Source: an uncultured Bacteroides sp.
GTDB lineage: Bacteria; Bacteroidota; Bacteroidia; Bacteroidales; Bacteroidaceae
Direction of reading: 5' to 3'
Length of the DNA: 64,000 bases
Assembly (NCBI RefSeq): GCF_963675905.1
Contig: NZ_OY780936.1
Location: 4,101,946 to 4,165,945, forward strand
The notes under the pieces were generated by a model. That model saw only the letters and a list, made by a program, of their open reading frames with translations, was not told the DNA's origin and did not search any database. Positions 54,244 to 63,309 of the stretch are shown here, in pieces. Each line of letters starts with the position of its first letter. Position 1 is the stretch's first letter. A program made the position numbers and the translations under genes.

Positions 54244-56202
54244 ATGATTCCAAAAATCACCAATTGGTATTTCTCTAAGAAAGCACTTCCTTATTGGGGG
54301 GTACTTGCTTTGGATTGTCTTATTGTAATGTTCTCTGGATACGTTGCAACGTATCTGGAAGTTGGAGGTTTAGAATTTGCTCAGTCATTCTGGCCAATGA
54401 CAAACGGCATACTCATCAGCATGGTGCTTTATGTTGTGGCGTTTCGATTATTTCGTACCTACGCCGGTATTATCCGTTATTCATCTTTTATAGACTTGCA
54501 GCATGTAGCGTTCGCCACATTTGTAGGATCAATACTTACCTACATAGCCTCTTTTGTACTGGTATCTGTCAATGAAATCAATATGCCGGATCTTTTGGGC
54601 ATTAGTAGAATATTCTTCGTCTCTACTCTCCTTATGTGGTTGGAGCGTGTTGCTGTGAAACGTATGTTCGATGGCTTCCGTGCAAAGGATGCAACGCCTG
54701 TTGCCATCTACGGAACCAAGAATGGTGGTATCAGCATTGCTTATAGCATCATAAACGCGAAGGAAAAGGAATTCCGTTTGGTGGCTTTTATCTCAGATGG
54801 TGTGGAAATGAAGAATACTTACTTGCTGGGGAAGAAAGTAATCTTAAATGGCAAGGGTATCGCTGAAGAGTTGAAACAGATGGGTGTAAAAGTGCTCCTC
54901 GTTTCTCCGCTAAAAAGTGAGATGTTCCGCAAGAATGCAGCCATGATTGACGAATTTCTTGCTGCAGGTATTAAGATCATGATGCCGTCTGCAGCAGCAG
55001 AGGAATGGGATGGTAAGAGTCCTCTGACTACCCAAAACCTTAAGGACGTAGACATTGAAGATCTCCTTCCTCGGGATAAAATTGAGGTGAATATGGATGC
55101 AATTGGAGCATTGCTCACCGGTAAGAAGATTTTTATTACGGGTGCTGCCGGTTCCATTGGCAGTGAGATGGTTCGTCAGGTGGCGGTATACAAGCCTGCG
55201 AAGATGATTCTCATTGATCAGGCAGAGACTCCTATGCACACGGTACGTCTCATGATGGCTCGTGAGTTTGGTTACATAAAGTGTGAAACCATTGTTTCCA
55301 GCATTGCTAATAAGAAACACATGGAGAACATCTTTGCTGCGCATCTGCCGGATTACGTGTTTCATGCTGCTGCCTACAAGCATGTGCCCATGATGGAGAA
55401 CAATCCTGGCATTGCTGTGCAGAACAATATCTATGGTACACGTATAATTGCAGACCTTGCAGTGAAGTACGGCACCAGGAAGTTCGTGATGATCTCCACC
55501 GATAAGGCTGTGAACCCAACCAACGTAATGGGTTGCTCAAAGCGAATCTGCGAGATTTACTGTCAGTCACTCAATAGGGCAATTGTTGAGGGTAAGGTGA
55601 AGGGGGCTACTCAGTTTGTAACAACTCGTTTCGGTAATGTATTGGGAAGCAATGGCTCGGTAATTCCGCTGTTCCGTGAGCAGATTAAGAGGGGTGGTCC
55701 GCTTACCGTTACTCATCCGGACATCATTCGCTTCTTTATGCTGATCCCTGAGGCTTGTAAGCTGGTGCTGGAGGCAGGCACCATGGGTAAGGGTGGCGAA
55801 ATCTTTGTTTTCGACATGGGTGATCCGGTAAAGATTGTTGACCTTGCTAAACGCATGATTAGTCTTTGCGGAGCCAAGGATATAGGAATCAAGTTCACCG
55901 GACTTCGTGATGGTGAGAAACTCTTCGAGGAGATGCTGAACGATGAAGAGCAGACAAAGCCTACACACCATCCTAAGATTATGGTTGCCAGCGTTCGTGA
56001 ATACGATTACGAGACAGCATGCCACAACGAAACTCGTTTGCTGGAAGCATCCCGCTCATTCGACGATATGGCTATTGTGAAGATAATGAAAGAAATTGTG
56101 CCGGAGTACAAGAGCAAGTGCTCTAGGTATGAGGTGCTGGATAAGACGTTGAATGCGCAACTGATGACTGATATCTTATTAAAAATAAACTCAGCCCATT
56201 GA
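54244..56202 (+). CDS. Membrane-bound UDP-sugar 4,6-dehydratase (PglF/WbpM/CapD family)
   Basis: A 652-residue protein. Four N-terminal helices (~15-135), a CoA-binding-like Rossmann domain (~145-270), then a short-chain dehydrogenase domain from ~293 with IFITGAAGSIGSEMVRQ, an STDKAVNPTNVMGCSKR active-site loop (Met in place of the usual Tyr, followed by Lys four residues on, as in PglF/WbpM) and TRFGNVLGSNGSVIPLF. It converts UDP-GlcNAc to the 4-keto-6-deoxy sugar. The adjacent aminotransferase would then give a 4-amino-4,6-dideoxy sugar for the surface glycan. Confidence 0.92.
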   Translation: MIPKITNWYFSKKALPYWGVLALDCLIVMFSGYVATYLEVGGLEFAQSFWPMTNGILISMVLYVVAFRLFRTYAGIIRYSSFIDLQHVAFATFVGSILTYIASFVLVSVNEINMPDLLGISRIFFVSTLLMWLERVAVKRMFDGFRAKDATPVAIYGTKNGGISIAYSIINAKEKEFRLVAFISDGVEMKNTYLLGKKVILNGKGIAEELKQMGVKVLLVSPLKSEMFRKNAAMIDEFLAAGIKIMMPSAAAEEWDGKSPLTTQNLKDVDIEDLLPRDKIEVNMDAIGALLTGKKIFITGAAGSIGSEMVRQVAVYKPAKMILIDQAETPMHTVRLMMAREFGYIKCETIVSSIANKKHMENIFAAHLPDYVFHAAAYKHVPMMENNPGIAVQNNIYGTRIIADLAVKYGTRKFVMISTDKAVNPTNVMGCSKRICEIYCQSLNRAIVEGKVKGATQFVTTRFGNVLGSNGSVIPLFREQIKRGGPLTVTHPDIIRFFMLIPEACKLVLEAGTMGKGGEIFVFDMGDPVKIVDLAKRMISLCGAKDIGIKFTGLRDGEKLFEEMLNDEEQTKPTHHPKIMVASVREYDYETACHNETRLLEASRSFDDMAIVKIMKEIVPEYKSKCSRYEVLDKTLNAQLMTDILLKINSAH

Positions 56203-56243
56203 ATCTTTTTTTATCGATAATAAGAATAATAAAACATATAATA

Positions 56244-57587
56244 ATGTCTGACGAAAGAAAAACTATATACCTCTGTCTCGCCCACATGAGCGAAGAGGGA
56301 ATTGAGCAAAAGTATGTTAAGGAAGCATTTGATACCAATTGGGTGGTTCCAATGGGACCTAATGTGAACGCTTTTGAGGAAGACCTTCGTAAATTCGTTA
56401 CTGGAAATTTTGAAAGTGCTGTTTATCAAGACTCTCGTTGGCCAGAGGCTACAGCTGCAGCATGGAGCTTGAATCCAGCTTTGAAGGACACAAAGGTCGT
56501 TTGCCTTTCTGCTGGTACTGCCGCCGTACATTTGGCTCTATTGGCATGTGGTGTAGGTGCTGGCGATGAGGTGATTGTTCAGTCATTCACTTTCTGCGCA
56601 AGCTCACACCCTATAACTTATCTCGGTGCAACACCTGTGTTTGTTGATTCAGAGCCTGAAACATGGAATATGGATCCTCAGCTCCTGGAGAAGGCAATCC
56701 TTGATCGTAAGGAGAAAACAGGTAAGTATCCTAAAGCTATCGTACCAGTAGCACTCTATGGTATGCCATATAAGATTGATGAGATCATGGCAATTGCGGA
56801 TAAGTATGGCATTCCTGTAGTCGAAGATGCAGCCGAAGGTATGGGCTCACGTTTCAATGGTCAGGTACTTGGAACTTTTGGTAAGTTTGGTGTACTTAGC
56901 TTCAATGGCAACAAGATGATTACCACTTCTGGTGGTGGAGCGCTGATCTGTCAAAATGCAGAAGATGCTAACACCATCATGTGGTACGCCACTCAGGCTC
57001 GTGATGCCTATCCATACTATGAGCATACTGCTATTGGCTACAACTACCGTATGAGTAACGTATGTGCAGGTATCGGACGTGGTCAGATGACTGTACTCGA
57101 CCAGCATATTGCTCACCACAAGCACGTGCAGGAACTGTACAAGGAGTTACTGAAGGATTTAGAGGGTATTACTCTCCACGAACAGCCTGCCGACCCACGC
57201 TACGATGCCAACTTCTGGCTCTGTGCAGCCACTCTGGATGATAACGTAAAGATTCAGGGTCAGGAGAACGCCTACAAGAAAGTAATCAAGACTGCAGTAG
57301 GAGGTGCAGCCGGAGTCATCAAGGCAGTAGATTCTGCCACTACCGATTGCCAGCCAAACGAGAACGTAGAAGCCCTCCGCGTCTTCATGCTCTCTAAGAA
57401 GGTAGAGTGCCGTCCTGTTTGGAAACCTATGCACAAGCAGCCTGTTTACAAGAACGCTCCTGCCTACACCAATGGTGTATCCGAATCCCTCTTCAAGGTC
57501 GGCTTCTGCCTTCCAGCAGGTCCTTATGTGACCGATGAAGACGTACGTTACATTGTTGATTGTATTCGCGAAGCCATCGTAAAGTAA
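56244..57587 (+). CDS. DegT/DnrJ/EryC1 family sugar aminotransferase (PglE-like)
   Basis: A 447-residue PLP enzyme. Start at ATG 56244 (MSDERKTIYLCLAHMSEEG); the frame is open from 56199 but that part overlaps the dehydratase and is hydrophobic. Motifs: EEGIEQKYVKEAFDTNWVVPMG, SAGTAAVHLALLACGVGAGDEVIVQSFTFCAS, VVEDAAEGMGSRFNG, PLP-Lys224 in SFNGNKMITTSGGG, GYNYRMSNVCAGIG. It transfers an amino group to a 4-keto-6-deoxy UDP-sugar made by the preceding enzyme. No acetyltransferase or glycosyltransferase follows; the operon breaks off here. Confidence 0.92.
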   Translation: MSDERKTIYLCLAHMSEEGIEQKYVKEAFDTNWVVPMGPNVNAFEEDLRKFVTGNFESAVYQDSRWPEATAAAWSLNPALKDTKVVCLSAGTAAVHLALLACGVGAGDEVIVQSFTFCASSHPITYLGATPVFVDSEPETWNMDPQLLEKAILDRKEKTGKYPKAIVPVALYGMPYKIDEIMAIADKYGIPVVEDAAEGMGSRFNGQVLGTFGKFGVLSFNGNKMITTSGGGALICQNAEDANTIMWYATQARDAYPYYEHTAIGYNYRMSNVCAGIGRGQMTVLDQHIAHHKHVQELYKELLKDLEGITLHEQPADPRYDANFWLCAATLDDNVKIQGQENAYKKVIKTAVGGAAGVIKAVDSATTDCQPNENVEALRVFMLSKKVECRPVWKPMHKQPVYKNAPAYTNGVSESLFKVGFCLPAGPYVTDEDVRYIVDCIREAIVK

Positions 57588-57596
57588 TACAATAAT

Positions 57597-57649
57597 CAAG
57601 TGCGTGCACAGGTGGACGCAAGTCAGAGTTCGATACTCTCACGCACTTG
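57597..57649 (+). other. tRNA acceptor/T-arm-like hairpin of 53 nt
   Basis: A perfect 10-bp stem (CAAGTGCGTG / CACGCACTTG) encloses AGAG-TTCGATA-CTCT, which has the TTCRANN heptaloop of a T arm and sits directly next to the 3' acceptor strand as in tRNA. The 17-nt rest cannot form D and anticodon arms, so it is not a full tRNA. Confidence 0.5.
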
Positions 57650-57973
57650 TAGAAACTTATACCCATGATGTTATGTCACATCTGGAGGTCACCAAGCAGG
57701 TATACCTAGGTATGACATTAGATAAGTTTAACGCCTAGAAGCCCCATCATAATAATTTCTATAAGAATGCACTGATGCGTATGGCTATTCTATTAGAGCC
57801 GGAATAGGTAAGCAAGGTTCCGATGAGACAGATGACATTGTAGAGTCATCTTTCAGCGACTTGCCCGAGGATGCACCTATGAATAAAGCACTCCCGCTAC
57901 TTCAGCAAGACTTGATGAAATACGCTAAGCATCTACTCCATATAAAAGACGATGAGATATAGTAATTGAGAAA
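57650..57973 (+). other. Broken coding remnants
   Basis: Short open stretches in different frames (for example HLEVTKQVYLGMTLDKFNA, then NNFYKNALMRMAILLEPE, then SSFSDLPEDAPMNKALPLL ending at the TAG near 57961) look like a decayed gene with frameshifts and stops. I do not recognise the family. Confidence 0.4.
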
Positions 57974-58306
57974 ATGATACAAAATTACGCAACCATATAT
58001 CAGACTGCTCTTGCTATACTCGCTGCTATCATTACAGGTGGATTTGTGCTTATCTATGTAGAGTTAAGTAATAAAAAAACACGCGAGATGGACAATTACG
58101 AACAGCTGATGCGCCTCTTCATGCATAAGCTCTCAGCCTACTTACGCTTTGTCAGTTGGTGTCAAACAAAAATAAGAATTCCCAAGACCAATCTTAAGGG
58201 TAGTGAAAAAGAGTTTAAGCAAGTATTAGACTATCTTGCATCTTTGGGTGGACATGCCATAGTGTCTGATGGTGACTATCGTGTTAACTCATTTACTGCA
58301 GATTAG
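57974..58306 (+). pseudogene. N-terminal part of a small membrane protein, interrupted
   Basis: A 110-codon frame with one N-terminal membrane helix (TALAILAAIITGGFVLIYVEL) and a helical cytosolic part. After the TAG the same frame continues LYKISYNQINHI up to the IS66 insertion and resumes beyond it, so the TAG and the IS both interrupt a formerly longer gene. Function unknown. Confidence 0.5.
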
Positions 58307-58334
58307 CTCTACAAGATCAGCTACAACCAGATTA

Positions 58335-58343
58335 ATCATATTT
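58335..58343 (+). repeat. Target-site duplication, left copy
   Basis: ATCATATTT, repeated at 61279-61287. IS66 elements usually duplicate 8 bp; one base may be coincidence. Confidence 0.8.
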
Positions 58344-58364
58344 GTAAGCGTCCAATTTTCACGT

Positions 58365-58396
58365 CTTGCCATTAGTTACTAGTCTAGCTACTTTTG
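58365..58396 (+). promoter_or_regulatory. Promoter of IS66 tnpA
   Basis: CTTG (58365-58368), a 20-nt spacer and TACTTTTG (58389-58396) lie inside the element just after the left end. They support the tnpA start at 58421. Confidence 0.65.
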
Positions 58397-58420
58397 CATA
58401 GTCATCAAAAAAATGAGATT

Positions 58421-58777
58421 ATGTATAGTCGTGAAGATTTAGAAAAGCTCTGGTTCCTCTACAAGTTGGAGGGTCAACCGAAAAATCTATCGATAGAATC
58501 GTTCTGCACTCAGCAGGGTGTTTCTTATCAAGCATTTTACAATTGGTTCTCTAAACGCAAGAAAGCCATCGTTCCGGTGGAGATTGTTGGTATGCCGACA
58601 GAGCAGTTATCGGAAGAAGAACAGCAAAAAGAAGATTCACCTTGTCAGGAAATCATCTGTAAGTGTGCCATACAAACGGTAGTAATTTCCTTGGAGAATG
58701 GCGTTCAACTATCCAAGAAGAATCTAAGCTATCAGGAGTTGCTCCGATTGGTAGAGAAATTGGAGGTTTTATGCTGA
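58421..58777 (+). CDS. tnpA: IS66 TnpA accessory protein
   Basis: A 118-residue protein with an N-terminal helix-turn-helix (LSIESFCTQQGVSYQAFYNWFSKRKK) typical of the IS66 OrfA family. Start at ATG 58421, in line with the promoter. Its TGA overlaps the tnpB ATG (ATGCTGA). Confidence 0.88.
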   Translation: MYSREDLEKLWFLYKLEGQPKNLSIESFCTQQGVSYQAFYNWFSKRKKAIVPVEIVGMPTEQLSEEEQQKEDSPCQEIICKCAIQTVVISLENGVQLSKKNLSYQELLRLVEKLEVLC

Positions 58778-59118
58778 CAGTCTCCGGTTTGAAGAATTTC
58801 TACTACTTACCGCATTTTCACGATATGCGTTGTGGTTATGCCCGTATCATGGAAGTTATCCGAATGAGTTATCATCGAAACCCTTATAAAGGTGATGTTT
58901 TTTTCTTTATGTCCAAGAATGAACGCAGTGTTCGTATGGTAATGTACGATAAGCACGCGTTCAATGTTCATACCTGTACATTCGCCAAAGGATATCGCTT
59001 TATGAAGATAAGGTTTGAAGAAGAAAAAAGCATTTATCAAGTGGATTGGAAAGATATCATTTCTATCCTCGAAAGTCCTGTTGTAAGGGAGATTAGAGTT
59101 AAAGATAAGAATAGTTAA
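58771..59118 (+). CDS. tnpB: IS66 TnpB (IS66 Orf2) accessory protein
   Basis: A 115-residue protein. Family signature: YYLPHFHDMRCGYARIMEVI and GDVFFFMSKNERSVRMVMYDKHAF. Needed for transposition but biochemical role unknown. I use ATG 58771, overlapping tnpA by 7 bp; the frame is open further upstream inside tnpA. Confidence 0.9.
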   Translation: MLTVSGLKNFYYLPHFHDMRCGYARIMEVIRMSYHRNPYKGDVFFFMSKNERSVRMVMYDKHAFNVHTCTFAKGYRFMKIRFEEEKSIYQVDWKDIISILESPVVREIRVKDKNS

Positions 59119-59164
59119 ATGCAATTTTAATCATCTGATAGTCAGATAAATAAGTGTTTTATTC

Positions 59165-59196
59165 TTTGGTTTTTTGCAGTAATTTTACTATCTTTG
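59165..59196 (+). promoter_or_regulatory. Internal promoter before IS66 tnpC
   Basis: TTTG (59165-59168), a 20-nt spacer and TATCTTTG (59189-59196), 17 bp before the tnpC ATG. A similar TATCTTTA precedes tnpC in the third element. Confidence 0.7.
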
Positions 59197-59212
59197 AGGC
59201 AAAGAAAAGAAC

Positions 59213-61180
59213 ATGGATTTAGAGGAAGTGCTACGTAGGAAATTCTATAGAGAACAGCTGGAACAGTCTGATGACGAAACTCCTGTCTGTCTTCCAATTT
59301 CATGTAATGATATGAGCGATACCGAGAAAAATTCTTTTATTCAGTTTTTGGCAGCTGAGTCTCATAGGAAGGATCAGCAGAACAGTCGTCTTCAAAAAAC
59401 GATAGATGATCAAGGTGAAAGGCTGAACGCCATGCAACTCACTTTGGAGAAAATAGAAAGTGCTCAGCATGCCACTCGTGATGAAAACATCAAACTGAAT
59501 GCTCAATTGCTACTGCAGAGTAAAAATCTGAAAAAGTTGCAGTCTGATTCAGCTGCTAATTCTCAAGCATTGAATAAAGCTCTTCGTGAGGCAGCCAAAT
59601 ACCGGAGTCTCTATGAAGTGCTTCGAGATGAGAAGTTTGTAGGCACTAGCCAGAAGTCCGGAAAGTCGCGTCCGGCAGTCGGACGTGATGACGACAAAGA
59701 CGAATGGACTGGCACAGGCAATGCAGGTGATGATGAATCTAACTCTGATACAGTATCTGTTACGGAACCCGAAGCAGGCAAAGAGAACTTAGAACACTCC
59801 TGTTCAGAGAGCGCCAATACTGATTCAGTTGTAGAACCTAAAAAGAAAGAGCGTCCTTATCGTCAGGGTTTGAAGTATAACACAATGAAGGCTGAAGCCA
59901 CGATTCTGCATAAATGCGATCTTACTCGTATCCCTGCGGATGCTACGATTGTCAAGACTGAGATCAGAAGCTCTTTTCATTTTATAAGCCGTATTGAAGA
60001 GCATCAACAGGAATATGTGACCTACCGCACCAAAGACGGTCGCCTGGTAACATCCTTTTACCCCATGAAGAAACCGGCTCAAGGTTCGGTATCAGAAACC
60101 CTTTCGGAAGATGTCCATACGGATAATACGGGGGCATACGATGAAGAAGGGCAGATACTGAAGAACTTTCCCGGTACTCATGCTACTGTAGATATGCTTG
60201 TAGAATTGGTCTTTAACGCCTATATGCTGGAAACTCCTGTTTATCGTGATATGATCCGCTTGTTTGAATTAAAGTTCAAAGTTTCCCGTCAGACCATTTT
60301 GAATTGGTTGTCAAAAGGATCCGCTGCCTTAAAGAAACTGCTTCCTGTATTGAAATCACAGGCTTTGGAGAAAGATTCCATTATCAATTGCGATGAAACC
60401 TGGTGCCGTGTAAAAATGCAAGATAAGTATAAGAAGGCTTATATCTGGTGTCTGGTTAATAAGTCTGCCGGCATTGTGATCTTCTTTTACGATGAAGGCA
60501 GCCGTAGCCGTAAAGTGCTGACTGACTTCATTGAAGATTCTGATATAGCTGCTTTACAATCTGATGCTTATAACGTCTATAAATATTTAGATGGCGAATT
60601 AAGTGAGGTAGAGCATATTTGCTGCATGGCTCATGTAAGGGCCCGATTCCAAAAAGCCTTATTGCAAGGTAAGGATGAACTGGCAAGACCTTTTATGAAG
60701 TGGATTGGTCGGTTGTATGATTTTGAACGCTGTTACAGTAATGATGACCTTCCGCCCGATGAAATAAAGAGGCGAAGGAACGGATCAGAAACCACCGAAA
60801 TAGTAGGTTCCATTTGGATGGAGTTAACCCGTCTGCTCGACGACCCTTTACCCAAAGGTGATCTGATAACTAAGGCTCTCCATTATTTGAAGAATGCATG
60901 GACTCCCATTATGGCTTATCGCAATAACGGTAGGTATTGCATTGATAATTCTATAGCGGAACGTTCGATTCGTACGTTGACGATTGAGCGCAAGAACAAA
61001 ATGGCTTTTGGTAGTCATAAAGGTGCTGAAACCTCGACGATTTATCATACCTTTATTGGTACTTGTAAAATGGGTGCACTGTCATTCTACCAATTCTTGA
61101 AGCAATATTTAACTGCTTTTATGGAAGGACGTACGGATTTTGAGAATCTGACCCCTGCCATACTGGGCAAAATCAATTAA
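59213..61180 (+). CDS. tnpC: IS66 transposase TnpC
   Basis: A 655-residue transposase. An N-terminal coiled coil (~45-140) precedes a variable acidic linker. The DDE catalytic core follows: Asp394 in INCDETWCRV, Asp451 in LQSDAYNVYK, Glu583 in DNSIAERSIRTL. A C-terminal IS66 segment (HTFIGTCKMGALSFYQFLK) ends the protein. The typical zinc-finger cysteines at ~360 are absent from the N-part I can read. Intact, so probably active. Confidence 0.93.
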   Translation: MDLEEVLRRKFYREQLEQSDDETPVCLPISCNDMSDTEKNSFIQFLAAESHRKDQQNSRLQKTIDDQGERLNAMQLTLEKIESAQHATRDENIKLNAQLLLQSKNLKKLQSDSAANSQALNKALREAAKYRSLYEVLRDEKFVGTSQKSGKSRPAVGRDDDKDEWTGTGNAGDDESNSDTVSVTEPEAGKENLEHSCSESANTDSVVEPKKKERPYRQGLKYNTMKAEATILHKCDLTRIPADATIVKTEIRSSFHFISRIEEHQQEYVTYRTKDGRLVTSFYPMKKPAQGSVSETLSEDVHTDNTGAYDEEGQILKNFPGTHATVDMLVELVFNAYMLETPVYRDMIRLFELKFKVSRQTILNWLSKGSAALKKLLPVLKSQALEKDSIINCDETWCRVKMQDKYKKAYIWCLVNKSAGIVIFFYDEGSRSRKVLTDFIEDSDIAALQSDAYNVYKYLDGELSEVEHICCMAHVRARFQKALLQGKDELARPFMKWIGRLYDFERCYSNDDLPPDEIKRRRNGSETTEIVGSIWMELTRLLDDPLPKGDLITKALHYLKNAWTPIMAYRNNGRYCIDNSIAERSIRTLTIERKNKMAFGSHKGAETSTIYHTFIGTCKMGALSFYQFLKQYLTAFMEGRTDFENLTPAILGKIN

Positions 61181-61278
61181 AAAAATCTAAATTTTAATGA
61201 CCTTTATTTGTCTCGTACGTGTAAACGTGCGGTGAATAAAGGGTTTTCAAATAACTAACGTGGAAATTGGACGCTTAC

Positions 61279-61287
61279 ATCATATTT
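61279..61287 (+). repeat. Target-site duplication, right copy
   Basis: ATCATATTT, matching 58335-58343. Confidence 0.8.
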
Positions 61288-61421
61288 GGTATCTCACTCA
61301 CAATCGGCATAGCTGCAACTTGCAATGGGACGCTACTCATGACGTAAGTGTCCCATTTCCACGTCTTGCCATAAGTCACTAGTATAGCTACTTTTGCATA
61401 GTTATCAAAAAAAATGAGATT

Positions 61422-61778
61422 ATGTATAGTAGTGAAAATTTAGAAAAGTTCTAGTTCCTCTACAAGTTGGAGGGTCAACCGAAAAATCTATCGATAGAAT
61501 CGTTTTGCACGCAGCAGGGTGTTTCTTATCAAGCATTTTACAATTGGTTCTCTAAAAGCAAGAAAGCCATCGTTCCGGTGGAGATTGTCGGTATGCCGAC
61601 AGAGCAGTTATCGGAAGAAGTACAGCAAAAAGAAGATTCACCGTGTCAGGAAATCATCAGCAAGTGTGCCATACAAACGGTTGTCATTTCTTTGGAGAAT
61701 GGTGTTTAACTATCCAGGAAGAGTTTAAGCTATCAGGAGTTGCTCCGATTGGTGGAGAAATTGGAGGTTTTATGCTGA
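61422..61778 (+). pseudogene. tnpA remnant of the second IS66
   Basis: Near-identical to 58421-58777 but with TAG at codon 11 (61452) and CAA to TAA at 61707. A start within the frame at 61467 exists but the N-terminal HTH is incomplete. Confidence 0.9.
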
Positions 61779-62447
61779 CAGTCTCCGGTTTGAAGTATTT
61801 CTATTATTTACCACATTTCATGTAATGATATGAGCGATACCGAGAAAAAAATCTTTTATTCAGTTTTTGGCAGCTGAGTCTCATAGGAAGTACCAGCAGA
61901 ACAGTTGTCTTCAAAAAACGATAGATGATCAAGGTGAAAGGCTGAAGGCCATGCAACTCACTTTGGATAATATTCAAAGTAGCCAGGAGAAGACTCATGA
62001 TGAAAACATCAAACTGAATCCTGAATTGTTGGTTCAAGGTCGCGTTCTGAAGTCAATGCAAGTTGAATTGAAGAAAACCCTTCGTGTGGCAGATAAATCA
62101 AAGGGCTCTATGAAGTGCTTAGAGATGAGAAGTATATAGGTTACGTGCTACAGTATATATGCTTGTAGAATTGGTATTTAATGCCTATATGCTGAAGACT
62201 CCTGTTTATCGGGATATGATTCGCTTGTTTGAATTGAAGTTCAAAGTTTCCCGTCAAACCATTTTGAATTGGTTGTCAAAAGGATCCGATGCCTTAAAGA
62301 AACTGCTTCCTGTATTGAAAACACAGGCTTTGGATAAAGATTCCATTATTAACTGCGATGAAACCTGGTGCCGTGTAAAAATGCAAGATAAGTATAAGAA
62401 GGCTTATATCTGGTGTCTGGTTAATAAATCTGCCGGTATTGTGATAA
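61772..62447 (+). pseudogene. tnpB-tnpC remnant of the second IS66
   Basis: Begins as tnpB (LTVSGLKYFYYLPHF) and fuses at ~61820 to the 5' part of tnpC with an extra A causing a frameshift. The second deletion joins it to the MLVELVFNAYMLKTPVYRDM region, ending at the first catalytic Asp block (INCDETWCRVK). No functional product is expected. Confidence 0.88.
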
Positions 62448-62532
62448 CTAAGGCAGTAAGCGTTTAATATTCGGCTCTTGACTGGCTTTCTCTGAAACCA
62501 TATTTTTGTGGCATACTAATAAACCAATATTT

Positions 62533-62895
62533 ATGCCCAAGCGAGAAGATTATGAATTACTGTGGGAACGTTACCAAAAGGAAGGTGTCCCCAATAAAAT
62601 TTCCATTGAAAGGTTTTGTGTGAGCAATGGCTTTACCTATCGTGAATTTGAAAAATGGTACAAACAAATACGATGCAATTCTTTCGTTCCTCTCCATGTA
62701 ACTGGTGTTCCCTTGGATTCACCTATACAAAATGAATCTTCAGAAACTCCTATTGTAACTGAAGAACATCCTTGGGAGAATAGCAAACTCACCATTAAAT
62801 GTATTCGTATTGAATTTACGGATGGTACAGAGATAAGAAACCGTGGTACTAATCTGTCAGCAGCTATTGAGTTGCTTCGTAAACTTACTCTGTGA
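62533..62895 (+). CDS. tnpA: IS66 TnpA-like accessory protein (third element)
   Basis: A 120-residue protein with the OrfA helix-turn-helix (ISIERFCVSNGFTYREFEKWYKQ). Start at ATG 62533 (MPKREDYELLWERY). It is not close to the first element's TnpA. The tnpB ATG lies 1 bp after its stop. Confidence 0.8.
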   Translation: MPKREDYELLWERYQKEGVPNKISIERFCVSNGFTYREFEKWYKQIRCNSFVPLHVTGVPLDSPIQNESSETPIVTEEHPWENSKLTIKCIRIEFTDGTEIRNRGTNLSAAIELLRKLTL

Positions 62896-62896
62896 T

Positions 62897-63235
62897 ATGT
62901 TTGGTCTGACCGGTAACTATAATTATTATATCAATCAAGGTTCCACCGATATGCGGTGCGGTATTGATAAATTGTCCTACATTGTACGAACGAAAATGCG
63001 TAAAGATCCTTGTAGTGGCGATGTCTTTATCTTTATGTCGAAGAGCCGTAAGGTGGTAAAAATCCTGCGTGCTGAAAGAAATGCTTTTGTACTTTACGAA
63101 AAGCGTTTAACCAAAGAACGTTACTTACGTCCTGTTTATAATGAAGAAACAGGCTGTTATCAGATGAGTTGGAACAGTTTTGTGCTGTTGATTCAAGGCG
63201 TAGTGCGCAAAGAATTATTAATGTCTTCTACATGA
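62897..63235 (+). CDS. tnpB: IS66 TnpB-like accessory protein (third element)
   Basis: A 112-residue protein: INQGSTDMRCGIDKLSYIV and GDVFIFMSKSRKVVKILR are the IS66 Orf2 signature. Start at ATG 62897; the longer frame from 62843 runs inside tnpA. Confidence 0.88.
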   Translation: MFGLTGNYNYYINQGSTDMRCGIDKLSYIVRTKMRKDPCSGDVFIFMSKSRKVVKILRAERNAFVLYEKRLTKERYLRPVYNEETGCYQMSWNSFVLLIQGVVRKELLMSST

Positions 63236-63309
63236 TTAATTATCTAATAATCAGTTATTTAGTATGCTATTTAGTTGGTTAATTCGCTAAGAATTAGTAT
63301 CTTTACATC

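Larger units (their letters stand above)
58344..61278 (+). mobile_element. Intact IS66-family element
   Basis: Terminal inverted repeats GTAAGCGTCCAATTTTCACG (left) and its near reverse complement ending at 61278. Carries tnpA, tnpB and tnpC in the canonical order and is flanked by direct repeats. About 2.9 kb. Confidence 0.93.
61344..62455 (+). mobile_element. Decayed second IS66 element with internal deletions
   Basis: Left end GTAAGTGTCCCATTTCCACG resembles that of the intact copy. Three internal deletions are visible relative to it: tnpB to early tnpC (near 61820), mid tnpC (near 62145) and the DDE region (near 62446, TGAT at the junction). A third IS66 is inserted at 62456. Confidence 0.88.

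Noticed and set aside
57597-57649. Complete tRNA gene
   Set aside because: Acceptor and T arm are tRNA-like but D and anticodon arms cannot be formed.
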